Positions 36,838 through 50,423 of a stretch of 64,000 nt of DNA are shown here, one piece after another. Source of the DNA: Leptodontidium sp. MPI-SDFR-AT-0119 (Eukaryota; Ascomycota; Leotiomycetes; Helotiales; Leptodontidiaceae). The translations under genes and the position numbers were made by a program. Positions within the stretch are counted from its first letter, which is position 1. Every line of letters starts with the position of its first letter. The DNA is taken from positions 3,100,001 through 3,164,000 of the forward strand of contig JAHLEZ010000002.1 of assembly GCA_020726505.1 (NCBI GenBank), in the 5' to 3' direction. The notes beneath the pieces are model-generated. The model did not search any database. It saw nothing but the letters and a program-made list of their open reading frames with translations, and had not been told where the DNA came from.

Positions 36838-37744
36838 TTGACGACATGATATGACCCGAATGCCGGACACGACACCATACTTGACTGCATGACCCGCATG
36901 ACTTTGCATATATGCCTGCCTGAGATTGCACTGAGACCATGATGTTGCTATGGATCCATTTGACATGCCTGCATGCACATGAACCTGACACTGGTCCCAT
37001 TTTCATTTTTCGATGTCGCCGTCTGACCGAGACTGACTGGAAATTCCAAGTACCAAACCTCGTGCATCGATTTCTTGCTTGACATGATCTCAATACCAAC
37101 AACTTGATACATGACTCGCAGGGGGGTACTCGACTTTGCTACCACATTGGATCAGACCAGATGAGTTGACAGAGACATTCAGAGATCTCAAACCATTCCG
37201 CATTTCCTTCACTGCTACGATAATCACTCGGTTGAATCCCATGGAGCCTAAGCATGCTATTGAACTTTTGACAAATGCACATTGCCTTGTCTTTCTTGAC
37301 TTTGCACTTACCGGACAGGAGGCTGATTGATAGCATACTACTGAGGAGTTACTTGGATCATGGATGGGAAACGTGTAAGATAGTGACTAGGTAGTCAATA
37401 CAAAAGCAGCCCGTAATTTTCAAGTCTATTTTATAGTCTTGGAGCATTGTAGCAATAGCTTGATGCCTTCATTTCATGGAGAAATTAGTTGCCCTTGAAT
37501 TGAGGTTCTCACGGAAGTCTATTTTCACAGCCTCGCCAGTCACGTGGTATTCAGCCTTTCGATTTTCTCGATCGCTTATTCGCATTTCCTTCAGCTCTTC
37601 ACGCGTTGAACCTTGCGACGAAGCTCATCCTGCTATGATTAATGACTTTTTGACGTGTTTTTCAATCGCTGTCTTCTCACGAATCAACGCCTAAAGCTTC
37701 CTCACGACCCATCTCACCCCGATTAATCCCACACCTCCTTCACT
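36838..37744. other. Intergenic, promoter of RVB1
   Basis: 3' UTR of the KH gene on the left and the RVB1 promoter on the right. A TCACGTGG site lies at 37540-37547. No other feature seen. Confidence 0.5.
37540..37547. promoter_or_regulatory. CACGTG site upstream of RVB1
   Basis: TCACGTGG lies about 200 bases before the RVB1 start codon. It is a candidate bHLH (Cbf1-like) site by sequence only. Confidence 0.3.
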
Positions 37745-39210
<1,466 letters not shown>

Positions 39211-39800
39211 ACGAACGAACGACATGAGGAGGGCCAGCTTTTCTATGGCTGTCCTCGGATCTGGCTGGGTTTTAGGCGTTGAGGAATGTCTCGGAGCGTT
39301 TGTCTTGGAGCTGGCCTGGGTGGCCGAAACCAGCCTACCACAAGCGAAGTCCTAGAAATGTACGAATATTAAAAGTTGGGGTACTTTAATCAATCGCAGG
39401 ATCAATTTCGATTTTGTTTGCATTCCCCAGGAGCCTGCTTTCATTTCCATGGCTCTCATGTTGCTGGGTGGGTGTAAAAGTGTCGGGTGTTCCTGCGAAC
39501 GGAACCTGTGTGGACAAAGAAAACTCGCCTGCAAAACTGACTGTCCAGACGGCTCTCCCGAGACAACAAAGGCACCCACCGCCTGCAATAATGACACCGC
39601 TAGCTTTTCAGTCCTGGGTGTGAGTGTGGGCAAGATCATTGTTTTCCTGTACATCAATGGGCCTTGCACACAAAGAATCCAGTCAACAAGAAAGGCCATT
39701 CATACTCTTTTCGGGCCTCATTCCACTATTTTCTTCTCTCCAGATCCAGTATCTCGACGATATCCCCAAACGAAGGTCGTCAGATACATCAAGCATCATT
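39211..39800. other. Intergenic, no gene seen
   Basis: 3' UTR of RVB1 and promoter of the HMG-box gene. The ORF at 39449-39982 has several Cys codons but overlaps the HMG gene in another frame and is rejected. Confidence 0.5.
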
Positions 39801-41990
39801 ATGTCCGTTTCCACAGAAGTGCTCCATGCCAATATGGACACCCCACGGTCGCCTTTGAGCATATCGACCGATTCAAGTCGTCGTGGCTCTCTGAAGCAAG
39901 TTCTTCCCAAGATGCTTCCCGATCTACCAACTCCAATTGCTTCGCGAACCCGTTTGACACGAAAGCGAGCTGCATCGATTGATACTGACAGTGCGAACGA
40001 ACCAAGAATGGGAGATCTGGCCCTCAGCAGTGCCAGCACCAGCGGGCCTCGAACTTCAGACCTGACAAGAGAGCAAGTGTGTCTTTGTCAACCTGATCCC
40101 AAGATCCCCAGACCTCGAAACGGTGCGTGACCTGTACATCCTTTGAAGCTTCAACGTTGCGACAAGGCGTTTCCCAGACTTACATCATCCATCTCTTTAT
40201 TATTTTACCCCAAAGAGTCTTTGATCAAGGCTCGAGAGTTGACTTCTTTGTAGCTTTCATTCTCTACCGTCAACATTACCAGGCCCAAGTCGTCTCCCAG
40301 CATCCTGGACTCGCAAACCCCGAGATATCGAAAATCATTGGCGAACAGTGGAGAGAACAAGCACCCGAAGTTAAGAGTGACTGGAAGAGACTTGCTGAAG
40401 TATAGACTCCTCGAGGGCCTAGAAGTGGCTTTGCTAAACTATAACTACCAGGAAGAAAAGCAACGCCATCAGAGACAGTACCCAGGCTATCGATACCAAC
40501 CTCGACGAGCAGGCAAGTTGAATGGTCTACGTCCGATCTCAGCTCTCTCCGGTGACGATCCAAGCCGCTGTCCAAAGTGCAACGGCCGGTATATATCAAC
40601 TCCCAGCACTCCATTGACACCATTCACACCAGCCTTCTCAGCTACCCCAAGAATCGAACGACCATTACCTCCGCTTACTCCCTCTCAAAACGAAACCGAC
40701 AGACGCCGATACTCTGCCCAAATGCTGAACTCAAGGATGGATACTCCTCGTGCCATTCCTAGTCACCAGCAGTCTATCCGCAGACCACAATACCCACCCC
40801 CTCAGCCTCTACAAATCCATCATGAACGAATCGAAGAAATGGATCTCTTGAGTCCATCTCCAGGTCAAAAGCGTAGGAGGTTCAACGAAGAGAATCATCG
40901 AGGATACGCGGCAAACTCTCCAATGACATACTCTGCCCCTCAGCAATTCGCTCGTTCTGGCGCACCTCCAATGTCGGCAGTGTACAGGCAACCTCTTCCC
41001 GGACCTGGAATGATTGCCCGTCATGGATCAATGGGACCTCCTCCACCACACTCGCCCATAAATCAACAACCCCGCCACACGTACCCAACTCGTTCAAATA
41101 CCTTTGATGAATCTCTACGTTTGCCTCCGCTCCAGACACAGATGACGGCTTCTACCCCGACCACATCTCAGAGGCCAGATTCCAGGCTGGAGGCGCGTGA
41201 GACTCATGCCAGGAGTATTGAGGCTATGGTCATGACCATCCCATATGTCAATAAAATCAAGTTACTGACCAAGATATCTCCTCCTCTAGCACCTCCAGGT
41301 CCTACCAGCCCATCTGAAGAAATCCGTGGTGCCGTCGTAGCAGTTGAGGGTCCTGACAAGGCTCTTCTCTCTGAAATCGGTGCTTTTATCAATGAGCACC
41401 TCAACAAAGACCCGTCTATTGCTGTCAATTCCTGGGGCGCGACACCAGATCCAAAACCAGCGTCGGAAGCGACCGATACAGAGATAGTTGGTGCTGCCAA
41501 CAGTGAAGAGCGATATCCCTTTGTCGAATATCTATCCATCATCTGCGAATGGCACAAGAAATCCCAAGAGATGGCCAAGTACATCACCACAGCACCTCCC
41601 TCCCCACCTAAGGAAGCCAAAGCAACCCCCGAACCCAAGACAAAGGTCCTTCCTGTTGCCCTTATACCGGGAGGTTTCTCTCTAAGCACATCCGAATCCT
41701 ACGCGCGCCGCATCCCAATCAACGACTCCTACTCACCAGTTGATCACTGGCAATGGATGGCTACACTGTGGCGTGGTATCATCGGACCAGACGTCACCGT
41801 CTACGTCAGCCGCGTAGGTCGAGACGAGATGAATAAATACGGTGGGGTTGAAATCAGGCAAGATTGCCCTTGCATCATTGTCCGGATACCTGAGGGTGAT
41901 AGTAAAATGGATGAGAAGACGGCCAGGAGGCTGGGCTTTGAAGTTGTGGAGTTCATACGGATTGTAGAGGCTGGGTTTGGAAGGACATGA
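39801..41990 (+). CDS. HMG-box transcription factor (Ste11/SOX-like)
   Basis: Three exons: 39801-40122, 40254-40399, 40452-41990 (668 aa). The HMG box spans about residues 99-175 and is interrupted by both introns: PKIPRPRNAFILYRQHYQAQ, then HPGLANPEISKIIGEQWREQ, then EEKQRHQRQYPGYRYQPRR. The opening PRPRNAFILYR is typical of sequence-specific fungal HMG factors of the MATA_HMG class. A CPKCNGRYIS motif follows, then about 400 residues of Pro/Ser/Gln-rich sequence with a KRRRF basic patch. The C-terminal part (FVEYLSIICEWHKKSQEMAK, WQWMATLWRGIIGPDVTVYV) looks folded. It resembles the Neurospora FMF-1/Podospora HMG5 type, regulators of sexual development; that link is an inference from the box and the size. 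It is not the mating-type gene: the flanks lack APN2 and SLA2. Confidence 0.88.
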
Positions 41991-42701
41991 CGCTGATGGG
42001 TTTGGGTTTAAGTTTGAGAGATTGCTTGAAGGAGGGATGTGAGGAAAGGGGAAGGTGGCTTGCATTGATTGTCTTTGTATGGAGTGTTACTGTCTGTGTT
42101 TTTTTATTTATCGCATTGCATTTTTGTATTTTACTTGGCAATAGATTTGGTAGACCTATTGCAAGTCAATAACTCAAGTGTTGGAGAGCTTTGAAGCATA
42201 GATGAAAATTAAGATACAACTTCATACAGGTGCCAGTGCTAGTGCTTTTTGTGACTGTAATAGTCGCCGCTCAAACATCCCCGCGTGATTTCACAGATAC
42301 CCGTTGGTAAAGTCCTCAGTTAACGGAACCCCAATGAGATGAGCGCTAGACTCGAACACAGTCATCACACTTCAGGCAAGGAAGCCTTCATGCCACTAAG
42401 TAAACATGTATAACCTTGCCGGTAGTGAAGCCAATCTTGGCATGGTGTTCCTAAATGCTGACATGCTCACCACATCTCTGCCTGAAGGGTACAAAATATA
42501 AGCATATCCCCAAATGCATTGTTCTAATAGGCTTGAAATTACGACGCCCTAGAAATGACATCCTGATGCTCCCAAGACATAGAAATCGATTAGAGGCCCA
42601 TGTAAAAAAGTATATAGGAATCTATGAAGTCCACATAATCTCAAAACCTGCATCTACTTCTCAAGACTCAGTCTTTCTTCAGTATTCATATCGATTCAAA
42701 C
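41991..42701. other. Intergenic, no gene seen
   Basis: About 0.7 kb. 3' UTR of the HMG-box gene and the promoter of the GFA gene; no other structure seen. Confidence 0.5.
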
Positions 42702-43188
42702 ATGATGGCAAATGGTTCCTGTCTCTGTGGGGAAGTAAAATACTCCTTCACCGGCACGCCAGTGATGCAGGTACGCACTTCGCCCTCCCCAAGTAACCCA
42801 ATCCCCAATCTAACACCCCTAGGCTCTCTGCCACTGTCTCCCCTGTCGCAAAGTCAGCGGCAGCGCCTACACCACCAACCTCCTGGTTCCTAGCACATTA
42901 TTCACATTCCTAAGCGGCTCCTCGAAACTCAAATCCTTCTCCACGCTCCATCCTAGCGGCATGACTCTCACTATCCACTTCTGTGAGAAATGCGGCACGA
43001 AGATATATAAAGAGGGCTCAGCGGATGATTTCAAGGGTCTGTTTATTGTACAGGCTGGGACTTTGGATGGTGGGGAGGGTAGGATGGGGTTGGGTGATGT
43101 GGAGGTGGGTGCGGAGTTGTGGGTTAAGGATCGGGTGGCGTGGGTTCCTGCTAGGGGTGGGCCGGCGCAGATGCAGGAGTTTTCTTGA
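42702..43188 (+). CDS. GFA/CENP-V-fold zinc protein
   Basis: Two exons, 42702-42770 and 42823-43188 (144 aa). Product starts MMANGSCLCGEVKYSFTGTP. The zinc ligand pattern of the Mss4-like GFA family is complete: CLCG near residue 8, CHCLPCRKVSG near 26, and HFCEKCGTKIY near 70. GFA proteins were named for glutathione-dependent formaldehyde activation, but most fungal members, including short ones like this, have no proven reaction. A second ATG is three bases downstream, so the first Met is not certain. It is probably cytosolic. The intron has a strong donor (GTACGC) and a CTAAC branch. Confidence 0.9.
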
Positions 43189-43664
43189 GTGGGTAGGTGT
43201 GTGGATTAGGCAATTGAAGAACTGCGAATGAATTATTTATATATACCGTGCTATAAGCATACTTGTAATTGTTACATCTGTGAACAGTAATAGATCCTTA
43301 CGGCTATTGTCCAACCTCGGCGAAGATCTATGGCAGCGTCACATTCGCTTAGCGAGTGGTTTCTGGTCGGAAGGTAAACAAACAGCCAGAAACTTGGCGA
43401 TTCGACTCGCTTGTGGAGGGAGTCTTGTGCTATCACCTGGCTAGTCCTTCGCCAAGTATTTCTCTGCTTCATCCTGGCTTAAAGTGGTGGAGGAGCTAGG
43501 CAAGTTACCTCACAGGCTTGCTCCATGAGCGTGTTTGCCATTCCTTATTCCTATACCGTTGTAATGAGCACGGAGTAACAACTAAGTATGATCGCACATG
43601 CACAGGGCGCAAATTGATCATTATTCTCACAAGCTTTAATTGAATTCTAAGGCTGAGACTGCGA
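43189..43664. other. Intergenic between convergent genes
   Basis: Expected 3' UTRs of the GFA gene and the Zn2Cys6 gene. Nothing else seen. Confidence 0.5.
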
Positions 43665-45907
43665 CTAAAAACGAAACCCTAGTTGTTCCAAATAATGAAT
43701 CGGAGGGAGACTCTGGCTCGGAGTAAGCGACCCTCGCTGATGCGGTGACACTGCCGGCGGACTCAAACTTGCAGACGACTTCATCGGCTCGACGCTGAGA
43801 TGAACGATTCTATTCAACCCCTTGATGGCTACCTGGAGAGCAACAATCTCCTCATGTTGTTCACTCCATGTATCAAGCGTTGATTCCAACCATACCATGG
43901 AGTCAAGATCCGATACAGATTTCGCAAGGTCGGGTGTCTGAAGAATAGTGCGGTATATGGCGAGGTATGAGACGAGCAGCCACGAGGATCGAACGCTGTT
44001 GGGACGTTAGCCATGTACGTTACTTGAGGGGTAAGCATACCTTGTTTGCCAGCTCGATTTGAAACCGGATTTGGTCATTTGGATGAGTAAACCTAAGCTC
44101 CCTCTTGCCGCTTTCATCAAGCACTCATTTAGCTCTGGGATGTGCAGCAGCTCAGGACGATAGCTGCAGATCAATATAATATTGACGTATGAGCTGAAAA
44201 GTTGGTCCACGTAGAGATACCTGCCCACAATGTCGGTTGCTGTCATTATATTCTTCTCCTATTCCATGTCAGTCCGTCAGTATCTAGGAAGTGGATTGAA
44301 AAGTGGAATACCAATCTCCAAGTCACAGCAATCGAGTTGATCTCTTCGACTAGGGAGCAGACTCGGGGACCTATATCGGGCGGAATCTCATGTTCGACGA
44401 GCTCGAAGAATTTCATGATGACCAGAGTAATTTTGGTACAGACGATGAAATGCAGTGGATCGAACCCGATATTGTTGACGATATCATCAACCACGCTAGG
44501 GATCTTGACTGCCCAAGCTCCCTGTTGAATCAACGCAGGTCGCTTGAACCGAAGGCGGAAGATGCAGTCGTAGTGAAGCAAGAACCAAAAGGCCATTCTC
44601 ATCCTATCTTTCTCCTTTGGATTATCTTCTATTTCTGGCAAGAGACCATTCGCGTTACTTTGCGGCTCGTCTGGGTTATCTATTTGGAACAGGCCAAGTC
44701 CTTGTCCAGTTTTGCATGAATATGATAACATCTTGTAACCGAGGTCTGGCTCAGAGAAGGCCAGTGTCATCGATACCTGTATGCTCATCATTAGACCAGA
44801 GCCCTGGCTTTGTGTGGGGGTACAATACCGTGAAGAAAGAAGCAAGAAAATCCATAGTAGTGGCGCCTGCCTCCCTTTCCCATTCTGGAATAAGTGAGAG
44901 GATTCGACGATATATTTGTCTGCCATAAGACCCCTGTTCGACATCCTGATCCTCATGGAATACCATTCCCGAGTAGAGCAGATTGTAGTAGGTAATTTGC
45001 GTTGCGAAATCGATCCGTATGTGGGGGTTTTCAAGTAGATCTGGAATCGAGGTAATGAAGTCTCTTCGGGGGTGCAGAAACCGAGATTCCATTCCTATAC
45101 TATCAAACCAGTCTAATGATTTGTCAGATAATTTCGAAGACGAGCATCAGAACTCACAATTAACCCATTTTTTTGCCTTTTCAATGGGTATGTTCCAACT
45201 AGTCATTTGCCAGGATTTTCTTTTGACTGATAGCTGTTCTTGGACATCACAAACCGTCTGTGGTAGAGTAGCTAAGAGAGTTTGTATTTCTTCGTGAGTA
45301 CTCTGATATGAACCACTTGTCAACTGTTCACGAGCAGCTTTTGAAGTCTCAATGACAAGGTCTAATACTGGGTCTGATAAATTAGAGCTTGGACGCTGCC
45401 GCGGCGAAATTTCACTCACTGAATGCAGCATGCTGGTTTACTTGGAGGGACGGCGTTGGCATGGGTGTGTCTAGCTGATTTCCGACGCGAAGAGGCTGCT
45501 GTGCTGGACCAGCGACAATGAGACCCTCAAGGCGATCGAGCCGCTGGAATATTTCTTGGAGCATTCCTTCGAGCCTCCTGTATCGAAGTTAGCGCTCGTA
45601 TTCGCGGGAAAGGTGAAGTCTCGCAATACCGATTTCTTCGCGGTCCCGTTCGACGCGCAATATATGTACACTCGACACCCAGTGATTCACATTTGCCACA
45701 TATCGGTTTGCTTCTATTACATCGAATCTACTCGCTGTTAGCCATGCAGACCTCGGAAGCTCCAGACGAGTATTACTTTTTTCAACTTGCATCTTTGGCA
45801 CTGTAATGCACATTAGCTCAAGGTATGAAACATTTGGAGAGGAGACAAACCGAGATATCGTTATTTGGTGGTGGGGTTGATTCGCTTTCGGACCCTTGGT
45901 CGTTCAT
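43665..45907 (-). CDS. Zn2Cys6 fungal transcription factor
   Basis: Nine exons: 45907-45851, 45800-45777, 45727-45630, 45577-45420, 45373-45158, 45112-44829, 44776-44312, 44255-44041, 43995-43665. They sum to 1848 nt (615 aa). The zinc cluster lies at residues 20-47: CQRCKLKK, then IRCNRSKPICGKCESLGVEC, with the standard C-x2-C-x6-C-x6-C-x2-C-x6-C spacing. Its first half sits on a 24-nt microexon. A basic stretch (ARRTGPRRNR) and a coiled coil (RLEGMLQEIFQRLDRLEG) follow, the usual dimerisation layout. The rest is the fungal_trans middle homology region: WVNYWFDSIG, SEPDLGYKMLSYSCKTGQGL, DRMRMAFWFLLHYDCIFRLR. It is nuclear. It is divergently transcribed from a long-chain-alcohol oxidase, which may be a target (inference). 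The acceptor of exon 8 could shift by three bases. Confidence 0.9.
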
Positions 45908-47605
45908 TTTGAATAATTCAGAGGCGCGTCCTTCGGCGTCGATGCTTCAATGTTCAATGACACCTATTACTTACATTCAACGCTGTCAGGAGAGGGGCTG
46001 GGGGACGAGATGGTACGAACCAAATATACATACGGTGCTACAAGCTCTTACGATATGATGCCCAATGGTGATAGGGTCAGTGTTTGATCCGTGTGCGTCT
46101 GTGTGGTGAGTTCGAAAGGAACCCTGTCTTGTCTGGGCTTTTTGGCTTCACGACTCGTTAGTCCAAACATCCTTGTTACGATCTACGGAATCAACGGATC
46201 AACTTCAAATATACTGAACAATCTTCAAATTCTCCTCGAACGATTGGATACTCATGAAACAGATGAACTCGATAAGGTTGTGTGCTGTGCTGTGTGATAG
46301 ATTGCGCCTAGTGCATTTAAATAGGGGCTAGAAGATATCTGGCAGCAAAGTGGAGACGTATCCTTGCAGAACAAATTCTCGGATAAATCCGAACTTCTTC
46401 ACAAATCTATTGTCATTGGCGGTTTTCCCCTTTAATTTTAACTGGGATCTGAGGTCTCTGCAGCTTCGAAAGGCCTTGAAAGTCTTATTCTTTGCTCGTT
46501 ACTTCGCTAAGAGGGCATGGACAGTTGGAGTTGCTCGAGTACCTGCGTCACTCTGGATTTCTTTTTTGCGTATGTCAATGCGACTGGAACCAAGTTTAGG
46601 AGAGCACAACGTTATCAATAACCGAGCCAGATATAGCAATGGCTCAGATAAAGTTTCTTCGAGAACCTCATGGGTAAAGTACAATTGAACCACTTGGCTT
46701 GCATCAGTCATCAGCTAGCTCAACAAACTCGAAGCATAAAAGGGAGGCAGAGCAGGACTGACTGGTCTAGCGACCCTCGTGACGAGATCATAAACTTTCG
46801 TCGCAGATACTTCGAGGGTGCATAATTACATCAACATCGCCGCGTAACTTCCAGACGAGTTGTCGAAAGAAAGGTTCGGTAATTTCCCTGTTTGAATTCG
46901 AGAGTAGTCTGATGAAACTTGCTGCATAGACTTCATCCAAGCTTTCTAATTATCAAACGTCAATCGTGAGAGCATGCAACGCATCAGCTTCGTCATATAA
47001 AATGAAGATTCTAGGAGAGGAAGCTAGCAGAGCTGCTGAATAAGGTAAATATGATGAGAATCAAATAATATTTTTGCAATCCCTTCCACTTTTGGATGTG
47101 TGTGCAGGAATTATAACGATACTAATGTGGCTTCTGCAGAAAATGAGATGGCATAAAATTGATAATTGATCAACGAGCGAAAAGGAAAAACATATAGCGA
47201 TCAACAAAGACGATCCATGAATTATTTGAACATCTCGCTCAAATATATCACAAGCACCAAGTCAAGTGCTTCAGTGCTTCAGTACCCTCGGCGTGGCGTT
47301 CCCCCTTTCTTCCCCACGTTCTCACTTAGCGGGGTAAAACCGGACCGGCCGAGGTCAACCACCGACTCGGAGACGGAACATCAATGAGATACACGCTACC
47401 GGTCGAGTCTAGAGTCTGGATCTCACAAGGAGAAGTATTCCCTGACTTTTGGAAATCTTTCCATGTTCTCAAATCCTCTCAAGACTTTTGTAACACTTGT
47501 TCCGGCTTCTTACGTTTCCAAAACCGTATCTTGGCGTCGCTATCTAAAGTATACACCAATAGTACGAGTTACTTGGGACTCTCCAGTCTCCTAAAGACTG
47601 ACAAA
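45908..47605. other. Divergent intergenic region with coding-like remnants
   Basis: About 1.7 kb between the Zn2Cys6 factor and the alcohol oxidase; must hold both promoters. On the minus strand between about 46500 and 47050, broken open segments have protein-like composition: ASSPRIFILYDEADALHALT, then EVYAASFIRLLSNSNREITE with PFFRQLVWKLRGDVDVIMHP, then a 70-codon ORF at 46711-46499. They are in different frames with stops between. I could not build a gene or name a family. Confidence 0.45.
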
Positions 47606-50035
47606 ATGACTTCGACGGCGCTGGAAGCTGTTTCTCCTTATACAGCTCCTATTCCTGATGCTCCGGTTGGGAATTACTATACCAAAGCGCAATGGAAAAC
47701 TTTGATGGCTTTGATGGACACGGTCATTCCGTCTATCAAGCGGGAATCGGTCGCGTCCACCACCTGCATAGATGAAGAACATATTCCAGATACGATATAC
47801 AGCACCTTAGTCCATCAGCTCAAGAGGGCAGTAACAAATGCCCCTACCGAGGCCGAGCTTGAACAATATCTAGCCGAGAAACCCAGCGACAATCCGGATT
47901 TCCATGACCTGGTAAGTAGGACTTTGATGCATTATAGTCGAGAGGATGCGAGGAAAGGATTTTCGTTCCTTTTAAGTGGATTGAAGTACGTTGTCCATGT
48001 ATTTTGTCACATGGTATTGACAGGTACTCCAGTACGAGAGCCGGGTCTCTCTTGTTCACCTCATCCATCACGCCTTTCCATGATCAACCCATCACAACTC
48101 GGACTCAAATTCTTAATTCTTGGAGAACATCCCGTATCCCTGCTTTGCAAGTTGCTTATAAGCAACTGACACTCGTAGCCAAGAATACCTGGGTAAAGAC
48201 CTCGCCAAGTTTCTACCCCATTAGTGGCTTTCCGAAGGTTCCGGATCACTATGTGCCAGGACAGCATTTCGAGTACCAGTTTGAACAATTTGGCAAAAGT
48301 GGAATCCAGGCGGGAAGAGGGGGGATGAAGAATGGATCTGAAGTCTTTGAGACTGACGTCTTGATTGTTGGATCGGGATGTGGAGGAGGTGTTTGCGCCA
48401 AGAACCTTGCTGAGGCTGGTCATCAAGTCCTCGTGGTCGACAAATCGTATTACTTTGCTCCCAGCCAGCTGCCAATGTCCGAGAGAGATGCGGGCATTCA
48501 TCTTTATGTTGATGGTGGAGTTGTTTCGTCTGATGATGCTTCGATGTACGTTCTCCTATCCATTTGTGTGTCGCTACTTACACGCCGTAGAACCGTGATC
48601 GCAGGAAGCAATTGGGGTGGAGGAGGGACCATCAACTGGTCTGCTTCTCTCCAACCGCAGTCATTTGTTCGGAATGAGTGGTCAAAGGATCGTGGCCTAC
48701 CCCTCTTCACTTCACCAGAGTATCAAGAATCGCTGGATCGAGTGTGTGGCCGTATGGGTGTTAGCGACAAGCATATTCGCCACAACCATGGCAACGAGGT
48801 TCTCATGGAAGGAGCAAGACGTTTGGGCATGACTTATAAAGCTGTGCCACAAAATACTGGAGGTAAAGAGCATTTCTGTGGCCACTGTACTCTCGGTTGC
48901 GGAACAGCAGAGAAACAAGGACCAGTTGTCTCCTGGCTACCGGATGCACAACGTGCTGGTGCGAAGTTTGCTGAAGGGTTCAATGTTGAGAAAGTTCTGT
49001 TCAAAACAATTGGTGGTAAGAAGACTGCCGTGGGCGTGAAGGGCAAATGGACATCTCGGAATAAGAACGGTGGAGTTGACGGGCCTGACACTGATCGAAC
49101 AACGGCTTCAGTCATCGTCAAGGCCAAGAGAGTGATTATTTCTGCCGGAACACTCGCTTCTCCTATCATTCTTCAAAACAGTGGCTTAACTGTAAGTGCC
49201 ACTTCTCTCTGCCATGGCCAAGACTTACAGTGTGCAGAACAAACATATTGGGCGTAATCTCTACCTCCACCCAGTGAATATTGTAGCCAGCGTGTTCCCC
49301 GAAGAGACTCGTCCTTGGGAAGGTGGCATTCTAACCTCTGTCGTCTCTTCTCTTGAGAATCTTGATGGCCATGGTCATGGAGCTAAACTGGAGACGACAT
49401 GTATGATGCCCTCATGGTGCCTAACATTCCTCAATTGGAACAACGGCCTCGACTGGAAGCTCCAAGCGCTGAAGTATCGACACATGAACTCATTCATCTC
49501 GATTGTGAGAGACCGCGACACAGGACGAGTCTATAAAGACCCCGAATCTGGAGCTGCTAGAATCGACTATACGCCGAGCGCCTTCGACCGAGCTCATGCC
49601 TTGGAGGGTGCCATGGCGTTAGCCAAGATCCAGTTCGTGATGGGAGCAAGTGAGATCCGTGTTTGTATAGCTGGAACTCCACCATTTATTCGTGCCAACC
49701 CCGGAAGGGATGAAACTTCTGAAGAGACGACAGCTAGATTCGAGACCTGGCTAGAGGACGTCAAGAAGGCAGGGAACAAGCCGCCAGCTGGAATCTTTGG
49801 CTCTGCTCATCAAATGGGCACTTGCCGCATGAGCAGAAGAGCGAATATGGGTGTCGTTGATATGAGAGGTAAAGTCTGGGATACTGAGGGACTGTATGTC
49901 TCTGATGCTTCGGTCTTCCCTTCCGCAAGTGGTGTGAATCCGATGATCACAAATATGGCAATTAGCGACTGGATAAGTAGGGAGTTGAGTAAGGATATCA
50001 TGAAGGAGAAGATGCCTCCGATGGCTCGACTGTAG
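47606..50035 (+). CDS. Long-chain fatty alcohol oxidase (GMC flavoprotein)
   Basis: Four exons: 47606-47985, 48033-48545, 48591-49191, 49238-50035 (763 aa, normal for the family). The N-terminal helical part (KAQWKTLMALMDTVIPSIKR) is typical of long-chain-alcohol oxidases. The FAD-binding Rossmann motif is DVLIVGSGCGGGVCAKNLAE near residues 235-255. The GMC signatures GSNWGGGGTINWSASLQPQ and RVIISAGTLASPIILQNSGL and the C-terminal catalytic block GSAHQMGTCRM with GVNPMITNMAI are intact. The enzyme oxidises long-chain fatty alcohols to aldehydes with O2, making H2O2; in yeasts it is membrane-bound or peroxisomal and serves alkane and alcohol use. I prefer the exon 2 acceptor at 48033 because it gives the family's NTRAGS. 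No PTS1 is seen at the C terminus (ARL is a weak match). Confidence 0.93.
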
Positions 50036-50313
50036 ACATGTTTGGTCAAGAAGAGAGGAATTGGAACAATTTTCCAGGGGAGTACTGGGCCATATAAGAA
50101 CAAACAATGATTACTCAACTTCATGTGCAACCCCACGGGATGCGGAAGACATCAGAGCGGCACAACTTAATTCTTCTAGGAAGTATCATTGGATTCATAG
50201 AATGACATCAGACTCGGTATTCTCAATGAATGATGTAGTTTTGCTACTTTATTTCATAGCAGGAAATGTATTAAGCTGAAGTCACGAACCGTGAATGAAA
50301 ATGTCCCTGTTGA

Positions 50314-50321
50314 TCACGTGA
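50314..50321. promoter_or_regulatory. TCACGTGA palindrome
   Basis: Perfect eight-base palindrome about 100 bases before the AAA ATPase start codon. Candidate bHLH site; no binding evidence. Confidence 0.35.
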
Positions 50322-50423
50322 CTGTCTGGAATCCTCATTTTTACCAATCTCATACTCTCTCACACAAACGCGTTCCCCAACACTACCCCCACAGCCGCTC
50401 TCTCGAGCGCCAACTTCTCCCGA

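Noticed and set aside
39449..39982. 177-codon plus-strand ORF with many Cys codons
   Set aside because: It overlaps the start of the HMG-box gene in another frame and the Cys pattern fits no family; the HMG frame is clearly coding.
39801..41990. Mating-type (MAT1-2) HMG locus
   Set aside because: The HMG protein is far longer than MAT1-2-1, and the neighbours (RVB1, GFA) are not the APN2/SLA2 pair that flanks MAT.
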